A stretch of 7,871 nucleotides of DNA from a bacterium (GCA_025362415.1 JANYGM010000026.1:1-7871); one strand, 5' to 3'; shown: positions 1 to 5,188, counted from the first letter of the stretch. Notes: generated from the sequence alone by a model not told the origin. A program made the numbers and translations.

Positions 1-13
1 TAGTTATAGTGTC

Positions 14-96
14 ATAAATATCTCGCTCCGCTGGAGCGGAATACAAAATACACTTATTTTCCTATAAATATAACGCCCTGCTGGGGCTGAATACAA
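14..96. repeat. Two tandem REP-like hairpin units, 50-bp period
   Basis: Two 33-bp units (14-46 and 64-96) align without gaps at 27 of 33 positions. Each has a conserved ATAAATAT head, a GC-rich inverted repeat and a GAATACAA tail. The first hairpin is CGCTCC-GCT-GGAGCG (24-38). The second is GCCC with GGGC (75-87) around TGCTG. The T27-A35 pair of the first unit is replaced by C77-G85 in the second, a compensatory change that supports a selected stem. One outer pair is lost and one inner pair becomes G-T. The units lie downstream of the transporter gene and look like REP or other short interspersed intergenic elements; the family is not identified. Confidence 0.6.
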
Positions 97-121
97 TTTA
101 TCAATGTCGTTATCTAAGTTA

Positions 122-177
122 TCTAACAATTTTTATAAAAATAGGGTTAAAACTATTGATTTAAAAAAATTGTTAGA
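122..177 (-). terminator. Long-loop inverted repeat after the transporter gene, possible terminator
   Basis: TCTAACAATTTTT (122-134) is the perfect reverse complement of 165-177, giving a 13-bp stem around a 30-nt loop, 11 bp past the transporter stop. It is AT-rich and has no clean U-tract after a GC stem, so it is not a textbook intrinsic terminator. The loop contains a second palindrome, TTTTTATAAAAA-like (about 129-142), that could compete with the long stem. A 9-bp direct repeat, GTTATCTAA twice (109-126), touches its left edge. The placement suggests transcript end or processing; the sequence alone does not prove it. Confidence 0.35.
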
Positions 178-188
178 CAACTACTATT

Positions 189-1478
189 TTACAACGAACT
201 CAACGCACCTGCAATGGTTGCAGTCATAAAACACGCCAAAGACGCACCAAGTAATGCACGCATTCCTAGCCTAGAAAGGTCGCCTTGTCTTTCTGGTGCC
301 ATACCACCAATACCACCAATTTGGATAGCAATAGAACTAAAATTAGAAAAACCACACAGAGCAAAAGTAGAAATAAAGATAGAACGCTCACTAATAACGC
401 CATCAAGTTTGAATTTTGCAAGTTGTGTATAGGCAATAGCTTCATTTAAAGCAGTTTTTTGACCAATAAGGCTACCAACCGCAAGAGAATCTTTCCACTC
501 TACACCCATTAGCCACGCTATAGGTTGCCCAATCAGTCCCAAAATATATTCTAAAGATAAAGTAGAGAAAATACCATTTGTATAGCTTTTTATACCATCA
601 TTGATGCCTATCATTCCACCAATTCCACCCAAAATACCGTTGAGAAGTGCCACCACTGCAATAAAAGCCAGTAACATTCCACCTACATTTAAAGCAAGTT
701 TTAAGCCATCACCAGCTCCAATAGACATTGCATCAATCAAATTACTGCCTAACGACTCTTTTGAAACTTCTAATTTTGTTTCTATTGCCTCTGTTTCAGG
801 GAATAGCATTTTAGACATTACAATAGCACCTGGCGCATTCATCACAGATGCCATCAACAAATTAGCCGCAAATATAGCTTGATTACTCTTCTCAGGACCA
901 CCCAAAAGCACTACATAATATGCCAAAACACCGCCTGCAAGCGTTGCCATTCCGCCTGTCATTAAGCAATTTATTTCAGAAATAGTCATTTTTTTGATAA
1001 AAGGGCGTACCAAAAGTGGTGCTTCTGTCTGTCCTAAAAAAATATTTCCTGCCGCAGAAAGGCTTTCTGCACCAGAAAGATACATTGTTTTGGACATCAC
1101 CCACGCAATCCCAAAGACTATTTTTTGCAAAATACCCAAATAATAAAGCCCAGCAGATACAGTAGAAAAGAAAATAATGGTAGGCAAAACTTGAAAAGCA
1201 AAAATAAAACCTGCATTTCCGCCACCACTAGAGAGCTGCCCACCAAACAAGAATTTAGTACCAGCTTCTGTGTAACCAATAAACGTAGTAAAACCATTTC
1301 CAATACTATTAAAGGCAGCTTTAACATACTCAACTTCTTGCACCAAAACGCCAAAAATAATTTGAAGTGCAACGCCTGTAGCCACAAGTCGCCAATTAAT
1401 GTGTTTGCGGTTGTTGGAGCAAAGATATGCAATGCTAAGGAACACAGTAATCCCTAAAAGACCTCTAAGATAATCCAT
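189..1478 (-). CDS. Concentrative nucleoside transporter (CNT/NupC family)
   Basis: This 429-residue inner-membrane protein most likely imports nucleosides using a sodium or proton gradient, for salvage. The family's landmarks are present in order: an N-terminal hydrophobic helix followed by NRKHINWRLV (23-32), the FQVLPTIIFFS segment (95-105), SGAESLSAAGNIFLGQTEAPLL (135-156) containing the GQTE substrate-binding motif, a SVMNAPGAIV stretch (211-220), NEA around Glu346, and GFSNFSSIAIQIGG (376-389) with Asn379 and Ser382. These correspond to the nucleoside-binding Gln-Thr-Glu, Glu and Asn/Ser positions known from the Vibrio CNT structure. About ten hydrophobic segments and the length fit the family (roughly 390-430). 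The ATG start at 1478 gives the expected N-terminus; no Shine-Dalgarno sequence precedes it. It has its own candidate promoter at 1579-1610 and a heptamer-repeat leader. Nucleoside specificity and coupling ion cannot be read from sequence. Confidence 0.95.
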   Translation of the reverse strand: MDYLRGLLGITVFLSIAYLCSNNRKHINWRLVATGVALQIIFGVLVQEVEYVKAAFNSIGNGFTTFIGYTEAGTKFLFGGQLSSGGGNAGFIFAFQVLPTIIFFSTVSAGLYYLGILQKIVFGIAWVMSKTMYLSGAESLSAAGNIFLGQTEAPLLVRPFIKKMTISEINCLMTGGMATLAGGVLAYYVVLLGGPEKSNQAIFAANLLMASVMNAPGAIVMSKMLFPETEAIETKLEVSKESLGSNLIDAMSIGAGDGLKLALNVGGMLLAFIAVVALLNGILGGIGGMIGINDGIKSYTNGIFSTLSLEYILGLIGQPIAWLMGVEWKDSLAVGSLIGQKTALNEAIAYTQLAKFKLDGVISERSIFISTFALCGFSNFSSIAIQIGGIGGMAPERQGDLSRLGMRALLGASLACFMTATIAGALSSL

Positions 1479-1484
1479 TAAAAT

Positions 1485-1526
1485 AGTTAGTAATTGTGAG
1501 TTGTGAGTTATGAATTGTGAGTTGTA
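1485..1526. repeat. AATTGTG/AGTTGTG heptamer array in the transporter leader
   Basis: Five in-phase heptamers run from 1492 to 1526 (AATTGTG, AGTTGTG, AGTTATG, AATTGTG, AGTTGTA), with a looser sixth, AGTTAGT, at 1485-1491. There are no indels. On the transporter mRNA this reads as CACAACT/CACAATT units ending 7-14 nt before the ATG. The array lies between the predicted promoter (1579-1610) and the start codon, so a copy-number change would alter the leader by multiples of 7 nt. Confidence 0.75.
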
Positions 1527-1536
1527 AATAAAAAAA

Positions 1537-1564
1537 CGTAATTCGTAATTGTTAATTCGTAATT
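1537..1564. repeat. CGTAATT heptamer array in the transporter leader
   Basis: Four in-phase heptamers: CGTAATT, CGTAATT, GTTAATT, CGTAATT. They are a different sequence type from the array 10 bp away, but share period 7 and an AATT core. They end 14 bp short of the predicted -7 box of the transporter promoter, so they would sit at the very 5' end of the mRNA. Confidence 0.7.
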
Positions 1565-1578
1565 GACCTTAATTTTCC

Positions 1579-1610
1579 CAAAAGTAAATCCAAATTCCTT
1601 AATTACCAAA
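1579..1610 (-). promoter_or_regulatory. Bacteroidota-type promoter for the transporter gene
   Basis: On the minus strand TTTG (1610-1607), 20 nt, then TACTTTTG (1586-1579) match the Bacteroidota vegetative consensus exactly at every fixed base. Transcription should start near 1573, giving a leader of about 95 nt. A perfect 7-bp inverted repeat, AATTACC-N8-GGTAATT (1601-1622), overlaps the -33 box and could be an operator. The motif match is direct; promoter function is inferred. Confidence 0.6.
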
Positions 1611-1654
1611 TTTTAGGTAATTTTATTAGATGTAAGTAACCATTTCTAGCCGTT

Positions 1655-1701
1655 CCCCACGTTCCACGTGGGGTTATGATAGTTAAACCCTTTCAGGGTT
1701 T
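1655..1701. repeat. Pair of adjacent short hairpins, REP-like
   Basis: The first hairpin has a perfect 8-bp stem, CCCCACGT with ACGTGGGG (1655-1662 and 1666-1673), and a TCC loop. Eleven bases later comes a 7-bp stem, AAACCCT with AGGGTTT (1685-1691 and 1695-1701), and a TTC loop. Two different stems with similar triloops side by side resemble a paired REP element. No T-tract follows at terminator spacing, and no gene ends close by on the plus strand. The 1620-1744 stretch otherwise shows nothing coding. Confidence 0.55.
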
Positions 1702-1744
1702 TAAATGCAGTTTTCTTTACTAATATTTTATATTCATTAAAAAA

Positions 1745-1933
1745 TCCTAATTCCTAATTCCTAATTCCTAATTTCTAATTCCTAATTTCTAATTTCTAAT
1801 TCCTAATTCCTAATTCCTAATTCCTAATTCCTAATTCCTAATTCCTAATTTCTAATTCCTAATTTCTAATTTCTAATTTCTAATTACTAATTCCTAATTC
1901 CTAATTCCTAATTCCTAATTCCTAATTCCTAAT
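1745..1933. repeat. 27-copy heptanucleotide array (TCCTAAT/AATTCCT)
   Basis: Exactly 27 contiguous 7-bp units fill 189 bp without any insertion or deletion: 19 are TCCTAAT, 7 are TTCTAAT and 1 is TACTAAT. All eight variants differ only at the second base of the unit. Both strands carry a stop triplet in each unit (TAA on plus, TAG on minus), so every frame is closed within 21 nt. The right end overlaps the 3' end of the dehydrogenase gene and provides its stop codon at 1915-1917. The array resembles the short tandemly repeated heptamers known from cyanobacteria and seen in some Bacteroidota. It probably arose by replication slippage. Confidence 0.95.
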
Positions 1934-2631
1934 TCAAAAACCTCCTGCAATCTATTTGATTCATAAACATTTATGCCCTCGTGTGCGAGTTTGGTAAGAT
2001 TAAACATAGCAAAAGCCACCGCATCAGCTTGTATAGCACGATATTTTTTTAGCCCACCAGTCATTAAAAAACTCAAACCTTTTGCAAAAAACTTGCCTAT
2101 ACTCTCTCCAAAACGAAAAGTTTTTCTATCTCCCAAAAGCAAAGAAGGACGAAAAACATTATAACTTTTAAATGAAAGTTTGGCAATACTATCTTCTATT
2201 TCTCCTTTGACTTGGTTGTAAAATACACTAGAACTTGCATCAGCGCCCATTGCCGTAACAATAGAAAACGTATCAGTTCCATTAAATTTTGCTATTTTGG
2301 CTATTTCTAGCGGATAATCAAAGTCCACCTTACGGAAGTTCTCCTTTGAGCCTGCCACCGCAATAGTAGTTCCCAGACAACAAAATACATCAGTTGCTTT
2401 GATAACCTCTTTGTATTTTTCTATTGCATCAAAATTTATCTCTATTTGAGTAAACTTTGGGTTATTGATAACTAAATTATTTTGCTCATTTTCTGGTAAT
2501 TTTTTCCTTACAAGTGCCGTTATTTGTGTATATGTGGCATCTTTTAGTAATATATGTAAAAGACTTTCACCCACAAGCCCTGTTGCACCTACTATTAAAG
2601 CAGTTCTTGGCAAATTGCTATTTGTGTTCAT
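1915..2631 (-). CDS. Atypical SDR / NAD(P)-binding oxidoreductase (TIP30/HTATIP2-like)
   Basis: This 238-residue cytoplasmic protein has an N-terminal Rossmann fold: ALIVGATGLVGESLL (11-25) carries the GxxGxxG dinucleotide-binding loop. Further family signs are VFCCLGTT (82-89), SIVTAMGADASSSVFY (123-138), a Tyr138-x3-Lys142 pair matching the SDR catalytic YxxxK, and RPSLLLGDR (161-169). This pattern fits the atypical SDRs related to human HTATIP2/TIP30 and bacterial proteins annotated as NAD(P)H-binding or nucleoside-diphosphate-sugar epimerase; the substrate is unknown. The ATG start at 2631 puts the Rossmann motif close to the N-terminus, as usual. No Bacteroidota promoter is visible upstream, so it may be transcribed with the glycosyltransferase gene 117 bp before it. 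The last six residues (ELGIRN) and the TAG stop are encoded by the heptamer array, so the natural C-terminus may have been replaced. Confidence 0.85.
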   Translation of the reverse strand: MNTNSNLPRTALIVGATGLVGESLLHILLKDATYTQITALVRKKLPENEQNNLVINNPKFTQIEINFDAIEKYKEVIKATDVFCCLGTTIAVAGSKENFRKVDFDYPLEIAKIAKFNGTDTFSIVTAMGADASSSVFYNQVKGEIEDSIAKLSFKSYNVFRPSLLLGDRKTFRFGESIGKFFAKGLSFLMTGGLKKYRAIQADAVAFAMFNLTKLAHEGINVYESNRLQEVFELGIRN

Positions 2632-2678
2632 TTTAATTGTTTTATGTTTTTGTTTATCCTAACTGCTTATTTTTAAGG

Positions 2679-2740
2679 ATATTTTTTATTTCTGGTCTGA
2701 CCTTCGTTTCCCTACGGTACAGACCTAAAATAAAAAATAT
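2679..2740. repeat. Long imperfect inverted repeat between glycosyltransferase and SDR genes
   Basis: Arms of 21 nt (2679-2699 and 2720-2740) pair at 19 of 21 positions, with a GGTCTG/CAGACC core inside an AT-rich outer stem. The inner 20 nt can pair a little further with a bulge. On both strands the U-rich arm comes first and the A-rich arm last, the reverse of an intrinsic terminator. It is therefore more likely a mobile or REP-type hairpin, or an mRNA processing or stability element in the intercistronic gap. The 2632-2748 gap shows nothing else. Confidence 0.65.
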
Positions 2741-2748
2741 ATCACACA

Positions 2749-3837
2749 TCAAAGCATCATTTTAATTGCTATTTCGTATATTTTTTCTGGTAAAATGTCT
2801 TTCATACACTTAAAATGACCTTTTGGGCAAGCATTTTCTCCACTTTGTGAGCAAGGACGGCAAGCCAAATCTTCTTCTACAATATTGCTTTTTTCTAAAA
2901 ATGGATAAAAACCAAAAGCCTCTACAGTAGAGCCAAAAATAGCCAAAACAGGCTTTTTTTGTGCTTCTGCAAGGTGCATCATACCTGTATCATTCGTAAT
3001 AATCACGTTGCTACGTGCCAAAAGTGCCGCAGAATCTAACAAATTACATTTCCCTGCCAAAATAATTAAATCTGTACTATATTGATTATTTAGCTGGTTA
3101 TCAACCATTTTTTTTATATTCTCACAAACAGAAATATCTGCTTTTCCACCTAACAATATGATTTTAATATTGTTTTGATGCTTATTTTGATTATCAGGAT
3201 TATAATATTCAAAAAGTTTTTTGATAAGTGTTGCAAAATATTCTGGTAACCATTGCTTAGTAAAAGCACTTGCAGCAGGACAAATAGTAATAATTTGAGT
3301 ATTATTTTCTAATAAATCATTGATTTTTTTAGTGTTTTCTTCTCCAAAAAAAACTTCTGTACCACTTTTATCATACTGAATATTTTGCCCTGCATTTGCG
3401 TCAGAAAGTGCATCAAAATACTTTAAAAGCACTTTTTTATATGGTTTTGGATAAATATCTTTCTTAAAATTGATAAGTAATTTTCTTGCCATATAAGGTT
3501 TTTCATAAACAGAAATTTCTTTTACATCTGAAATTATCTTTGAAAACAAACGCAAAAACCTACTTCTCAAACTATTATGCAAATCAATAATCCAGTTGTA
3601 TTTTTCTGCCATAAGCTGCTTTTTGAGGGCATAAAGTCCCGCAAACCCCGTTTTTTTATCATAAGTAATAACATTAGAAATATGTGGATTGTGGCGCACC
3701 AAATCAGTAAATTCTTGGTTAGTGAGGAAATCAATTTGTGCGTTTGGGTACGCCTGACGCACACAACGCACTAGTGGCGTAGTGAGAATGATGTCGCCAA
3801 TAGAACTTTGCCTAATGATAAGAATTTTGTTGAACAC
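2749..3837 (-). CDS. Glycosyltransferase family 9 (heptosyltransferase-like)
   Basis: This 362-residue GT-B enzyme likely transfers a sugar from a nucleotide donor during surface polysaccharide or LPS assembly at the cytoplasmic face of the inner membrane. The N-terminus ILIIRQSSIGDIILTTPLVR (5-24) is the classic GT9 opening. DLHNSLRSR (85-93) follows. The C-terminal donor-binding half has PAASAFTKQWLPEYF (187-201), ILLGG (227-231) and TNDTGMMHLAEA (281-292), then FGST. A late cysteine group, CRPC (327-330), Cys337 and Cys344, is seen in many GT9 proteins. The start codon is GTG at 3837: a stop lies three codons upstream and no ATG fits, while GTG gives the standard family N-terminus. Length is typical (330-370). 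A good promoter lies at 3905-3936. Heptose as the sugar is only a family-level guess. Confidence 0.9.
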   Translation of the reverse strand: MFNKILIIRQSSIGDIILTTPLVRCVRQAYPNAQIDFLTNQEFTDLVRHNPHISNVITYDKKTGFAGLYALKKQLMAEKYNWIIDLHNSLRSRFLRLFSKIISDVKEISVYEKPYMARKLLINFKKDIYPKPYKKVLLKYFDALSDANAGQNIQYDKSGTEVFFGEENTKKINDLLENNTQIITICPAASAFTKQWLPEYFATLIKKLFEYYNPDNQNKHQNNIKIILLGGKADISVCENIKKMVDNQLNNQYSTDLIILAGKCNLLDSAALLARSNVIITNDTGMMHLAEAQKKPVLAIFGSTVEAFGFYPFLEKSNIVEEDLACRPCSQSGENACPKGHFKCMKDILPEKIYEIAIKMML

Positions 3838-3845
3838 TATTTTTT

Positions 3846-3880
3846 AATTGTGAATTGTGAGGTGTGAGGTGTGAAGTGTA
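3846..3880. repeat. Heptamer array in the glycosyltransferase leader
   Basis: Five contiguous heptamers: AATTGTG, AATTGTG, AGGTGTG, AGGTGTG, AAGTGTA. On the glycosyltransferase mRNA they read as CACACCT and CACAATT units and end 9 nt before the GTG start, downstream of the predicted promoter. The AATTGTG unit is identical to units in the transporter leader 2.3 kb away. The paired arrangement (two of one variant, then two of another) looks like a recent unit duplication. Confidence 0.75.
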
Positions 3881-3904
3881 ACTTTTTACCTCACAAACAA
3901 AAGA

Positions 3905-3936
3905 CAAACTTAACAAATAAGTTGTTATTTCTCAAA
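3905..3936 (-). promoter_or_regulatory. Bacteroidota-type promoter for the glycosyltransferase gene
   Basis: On the minus strand TTTG (3936-3933), 20 nt, then TAAGTTTG (3912-3905) match the Bacteroidota -33/-7 consensus at all fixed bases. Transcription should begin near 3898, giving a leader of about 60 nt that contains the heptamer array. A 6-bp inverted repeat, AACTTA-N5-TAAGTT (3907-3923), overlaps the -7 box and might bind a regulator. No equally good promoter is seen for the divergent plus-strand gene. Confidence 0.6.
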
Positions 3937-4000
3937 TATTACTTAATTTTAAGTTTTAGAATACCAATAATATAATCAATAAATACATCAATATACGACT

Positions 4001-5008
4001 ATGGGCGGACTTTTAATGAACTTAGGGCGTGTGGACAAAGAAAAATATTTGCAAATAATAGCAGATATTACACCATATCTTGACCAAAAACTAGGAAAAT
4101 ATTATAAAATACCTCGTTATTATGCATCAAAACCAACTTTTGGAGATGTGGATATTTTGGTTTCACAAGAAATTTTAGCACAAAATAATTATAATAACTG
4201 GCAAGATTTAACCAAAAGCATCACCAACGACCTCAAAATCAGTAAGTTTAAGTCTTCTGGGCATATTTTTTCTACTGCTTACTTAGATTTTCAGGTGGAT
4301 TTTTTTTGTGTAAAATCCACTTTTTTTGAAAGTACCTATAACTTTTTGTGTTTCAATGATTTAGGAAATTTATTAGGGAAAATGTTTCACCGTTTTAACC
4401 TCAAATTTGGTGAAACTGGACTTTCCTACGTGTATAGGCGTGCAGATGGACATTATAAAACGGATTTGTCTATTTGCTTAGACATTAAAAAAATAATTGA
4501 GTTTTTGAAACTAGATTTCTCCTATTGGGAAAATGGTTTCCAAACACTAGAACAGATGTTTGAGTGGGTCGTTACTTCTCCTTATTTTTCTTACAAACCG
4601 TATTTTGACACCTCAAAAACGACTGAAAAACGCATAGAACAGCGTACCACAGTTAGCAAATTTACGGATTGGTTGGAAGAAAATAACGTCCAAAAACATT
4701 ATTTTTCAAAGGAAAATAGAGAGGAATATTTACCAATGATTGCTGATTCTTTTAAAGACGCAAATCTTTATCAACTTATTGAAGATGAGAAAATTAAAGA
4801 AGAAAAAGCTATCAAAATAGCAGAGAAATTCAATGGAAAAATTATTATGGCACTTACCAACTTAGAAGGCAAAGAATTAGGAGATTTTATTACCCGTTTT
4901 AAAACGCATTTTGGCGCAAAAAAAGACAACAATAATGGTGATTTTGAGGACTTTATTCTTCAAAATTCTGCGGAAGATATTAAGCAAGAGATTTTGAAAT
5001 TTACGTAA
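4001..5008 (+). CDS. Putative nucleotidyltransferase-fold protein
   Basis: This soluble 335-residue protein has no signal peptide or membrane segment. Residues 41-57 contain KPTFGDVDILV, with Gly48-Asp49-x-Asp51. A later strand YLDFQVDFF (94-102) carries Asp96 and Asp100. A glycine-aspartate-x-aspartate motif followed by a further aspartate on a hydrophobic strand is the metal-binding pattern of the DNA polymerase beta-type nucleotidyltransferase superfamily. Similar 'KPxxGDxDxLV' proteins are known among poorly characterised bacterial, phage and eukaryotic nucleotidyltransferases. The acceptor is unknown. The C-terminal half (about 160-335) is charged and mostly helical, including a Lys/Glu-rich stretch at 260-280 that may be coiled. 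ATG 4001 is the longest start; ATG 4016 (Met6) is equally plausible, and neither has a Shine-Dalgarno sequence. It diverges from the glycosyltransferase gene. Function is inferred from the motif only. Confidence 0.75.
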   Translation: MGGLLMNLGRVDKEKYLQIIADITPYLDQKLGKYYKIPRYYASKPTFGDVDILVSQEILAQNNYNNWQDLTKSITNDLKISKFKSSGHIFSTAYLDFQVDFFCVKSTFFESTYNFLCFNDLGNLLGKMFHRFNLKFGETGLSYVYRRADGHYKTDLSICLDIKKIIEFLKLDFSYWENGFQTLEQMFEWVVTSPYFSYKPYFDTSKTTEKRIEQRTTVSKFTDWLEENNVQKHYFSKENREEYLPMIADSFKDANLYQLIEDEKIKEEKAIKIAEKFNGKIIMALTNLEGKELGDFITRFKTHFGAKKDNNNGDFEDFILQNSAEDIKQEILKFT

Positions 5009-5038
5009 TATTGTTGCCACAGATGCACAGATAAAATG

Positions 5039-5056
5039 CCTATTGTAGGTTTTTTT
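5039..5056 (+). terminator. Weak intrinsic-terminator-like stem and T-tract
   Basis: CCTA-TTG-TAGG (5039-5049) forms a 4-bp stem followed directly by seven Ts, 31 bp after the stop of the nucleotidyltransferase-like gene. The upstream AAAA can pair with part of the T-tract to lengthen the stem. The orientation is right for ending that transcript, but the GC stem is short. Confidence 0.4.
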
Positions 5057-5070
5057 AATAAAAAATCAAA

Positions 5071-5090
5071 AATAGCCTTTTTAGGCTATT
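5071..5090. repeat. 8-bp hairpin abutting the -33 box of the large exported-protein gene
   Basis: AATAGCCT (5071-5078) and AGGCTATT (5083-5090) form a perfect stem around TTTT. Its right arm overlaps the ATTG at 5088-5091 that serves as candidate -33 box. Read on the minus strand it is followed by a T-rich run and would look like a terminator, but no minus-strand gene ends here. An operator or a second terminator for the upstream gene are both possible. Confidence 0.5.
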
Positions 5091-5119
5091 GACAATGCAA
5101 AAAAGATTAGGTAGTTTTG
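5088..5119 (+). promoter_or_regulatory. Bacteroidota-type promoter for the large exported protein
   Basis: ATTG (5088-5091), a 20-nt spacer, then TAGTTTTG (5112-5119), which matches TAnnTTTG exactly; the -33 box has one mismatch to TTTG. The spacer equals that of the two minus-strand promoters in this window. Transcription near 5125 would give a leader of about 130 nt carrying the hairpin at 5164-5188. Confidence 0.5.
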
Positions 5120-5163
5120 AGACGTTAAAAAGATGTAAAGCTATAAAAAACAAATTTAGTCCT

Positions 5164-5188
5164 TTTTAGGTATAGGAAATACCTAAAA
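5164..5188 (+). promoter_or_regulatory. Perfect 10-bp hairpin in the predicted leader of the exported-protein gene
   Basis: TTTTAGGTAT (5164-5173) and ATACCTAAAA (5179-5188) pair perfectly around AGGAA, 65 bp before the ATG at 5254. It has no following T-tract, so a terminator is unlikely. It could be an operator or an mRNA stability element; the AGGAA loop is purine-rich and accessible. The rest of the 5009-5253 gap shows a short CACAGATGCACAGAT direct duplication (5018-5032) and no coding sequence. Confidence 0.45.

Noticed and set aside
214..1457. Plus-strand and alternative-frame ORFs across the transporter gene
   Set aside because: They overlap a gene with unmistakable CNT motifs over its full length and have no recognisable motif of their own.
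1479..1578. Purine riboswitch in the transporter leader
   Set aside because: The leader is low-complexity heptamer repeat with no conserved three-way junction or GC-rich helices.
1745..1933. CRISPR array
   Set aside because: Units are contiguous 7-mers with no spacers; CRISPR repeats are longer and separated by unique spacers.
2679..2740. Intrinsic terminator of the glycosyltransferase gene
   Set aside because: Arm polarity is U-rich first and A-rich last on both strands, and no U-tract follows the GC core directly.
3567..3774. Small ORFs on both strands within the glycosyltransferase gene
   Set aside because: They are embedded in the conserved N-terminal half of a complete GT9 frame and have no independent features.
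3950..3957. Plus-strand promoter TAAGTTTT for the nucleotidyltransferase-like gene
   Set aside because: The final G of the -7 box is missing and the nearest TTG is 25 nt upstream, outside the spacing of the other promoters here.
5018..5032. CACAGATGCACAGAT as a meaningful repeat element
   Set aside because: It is a single short duplication with only two copies; it resembles dispersed intergenic motifs but cannot be supported from this window alone.
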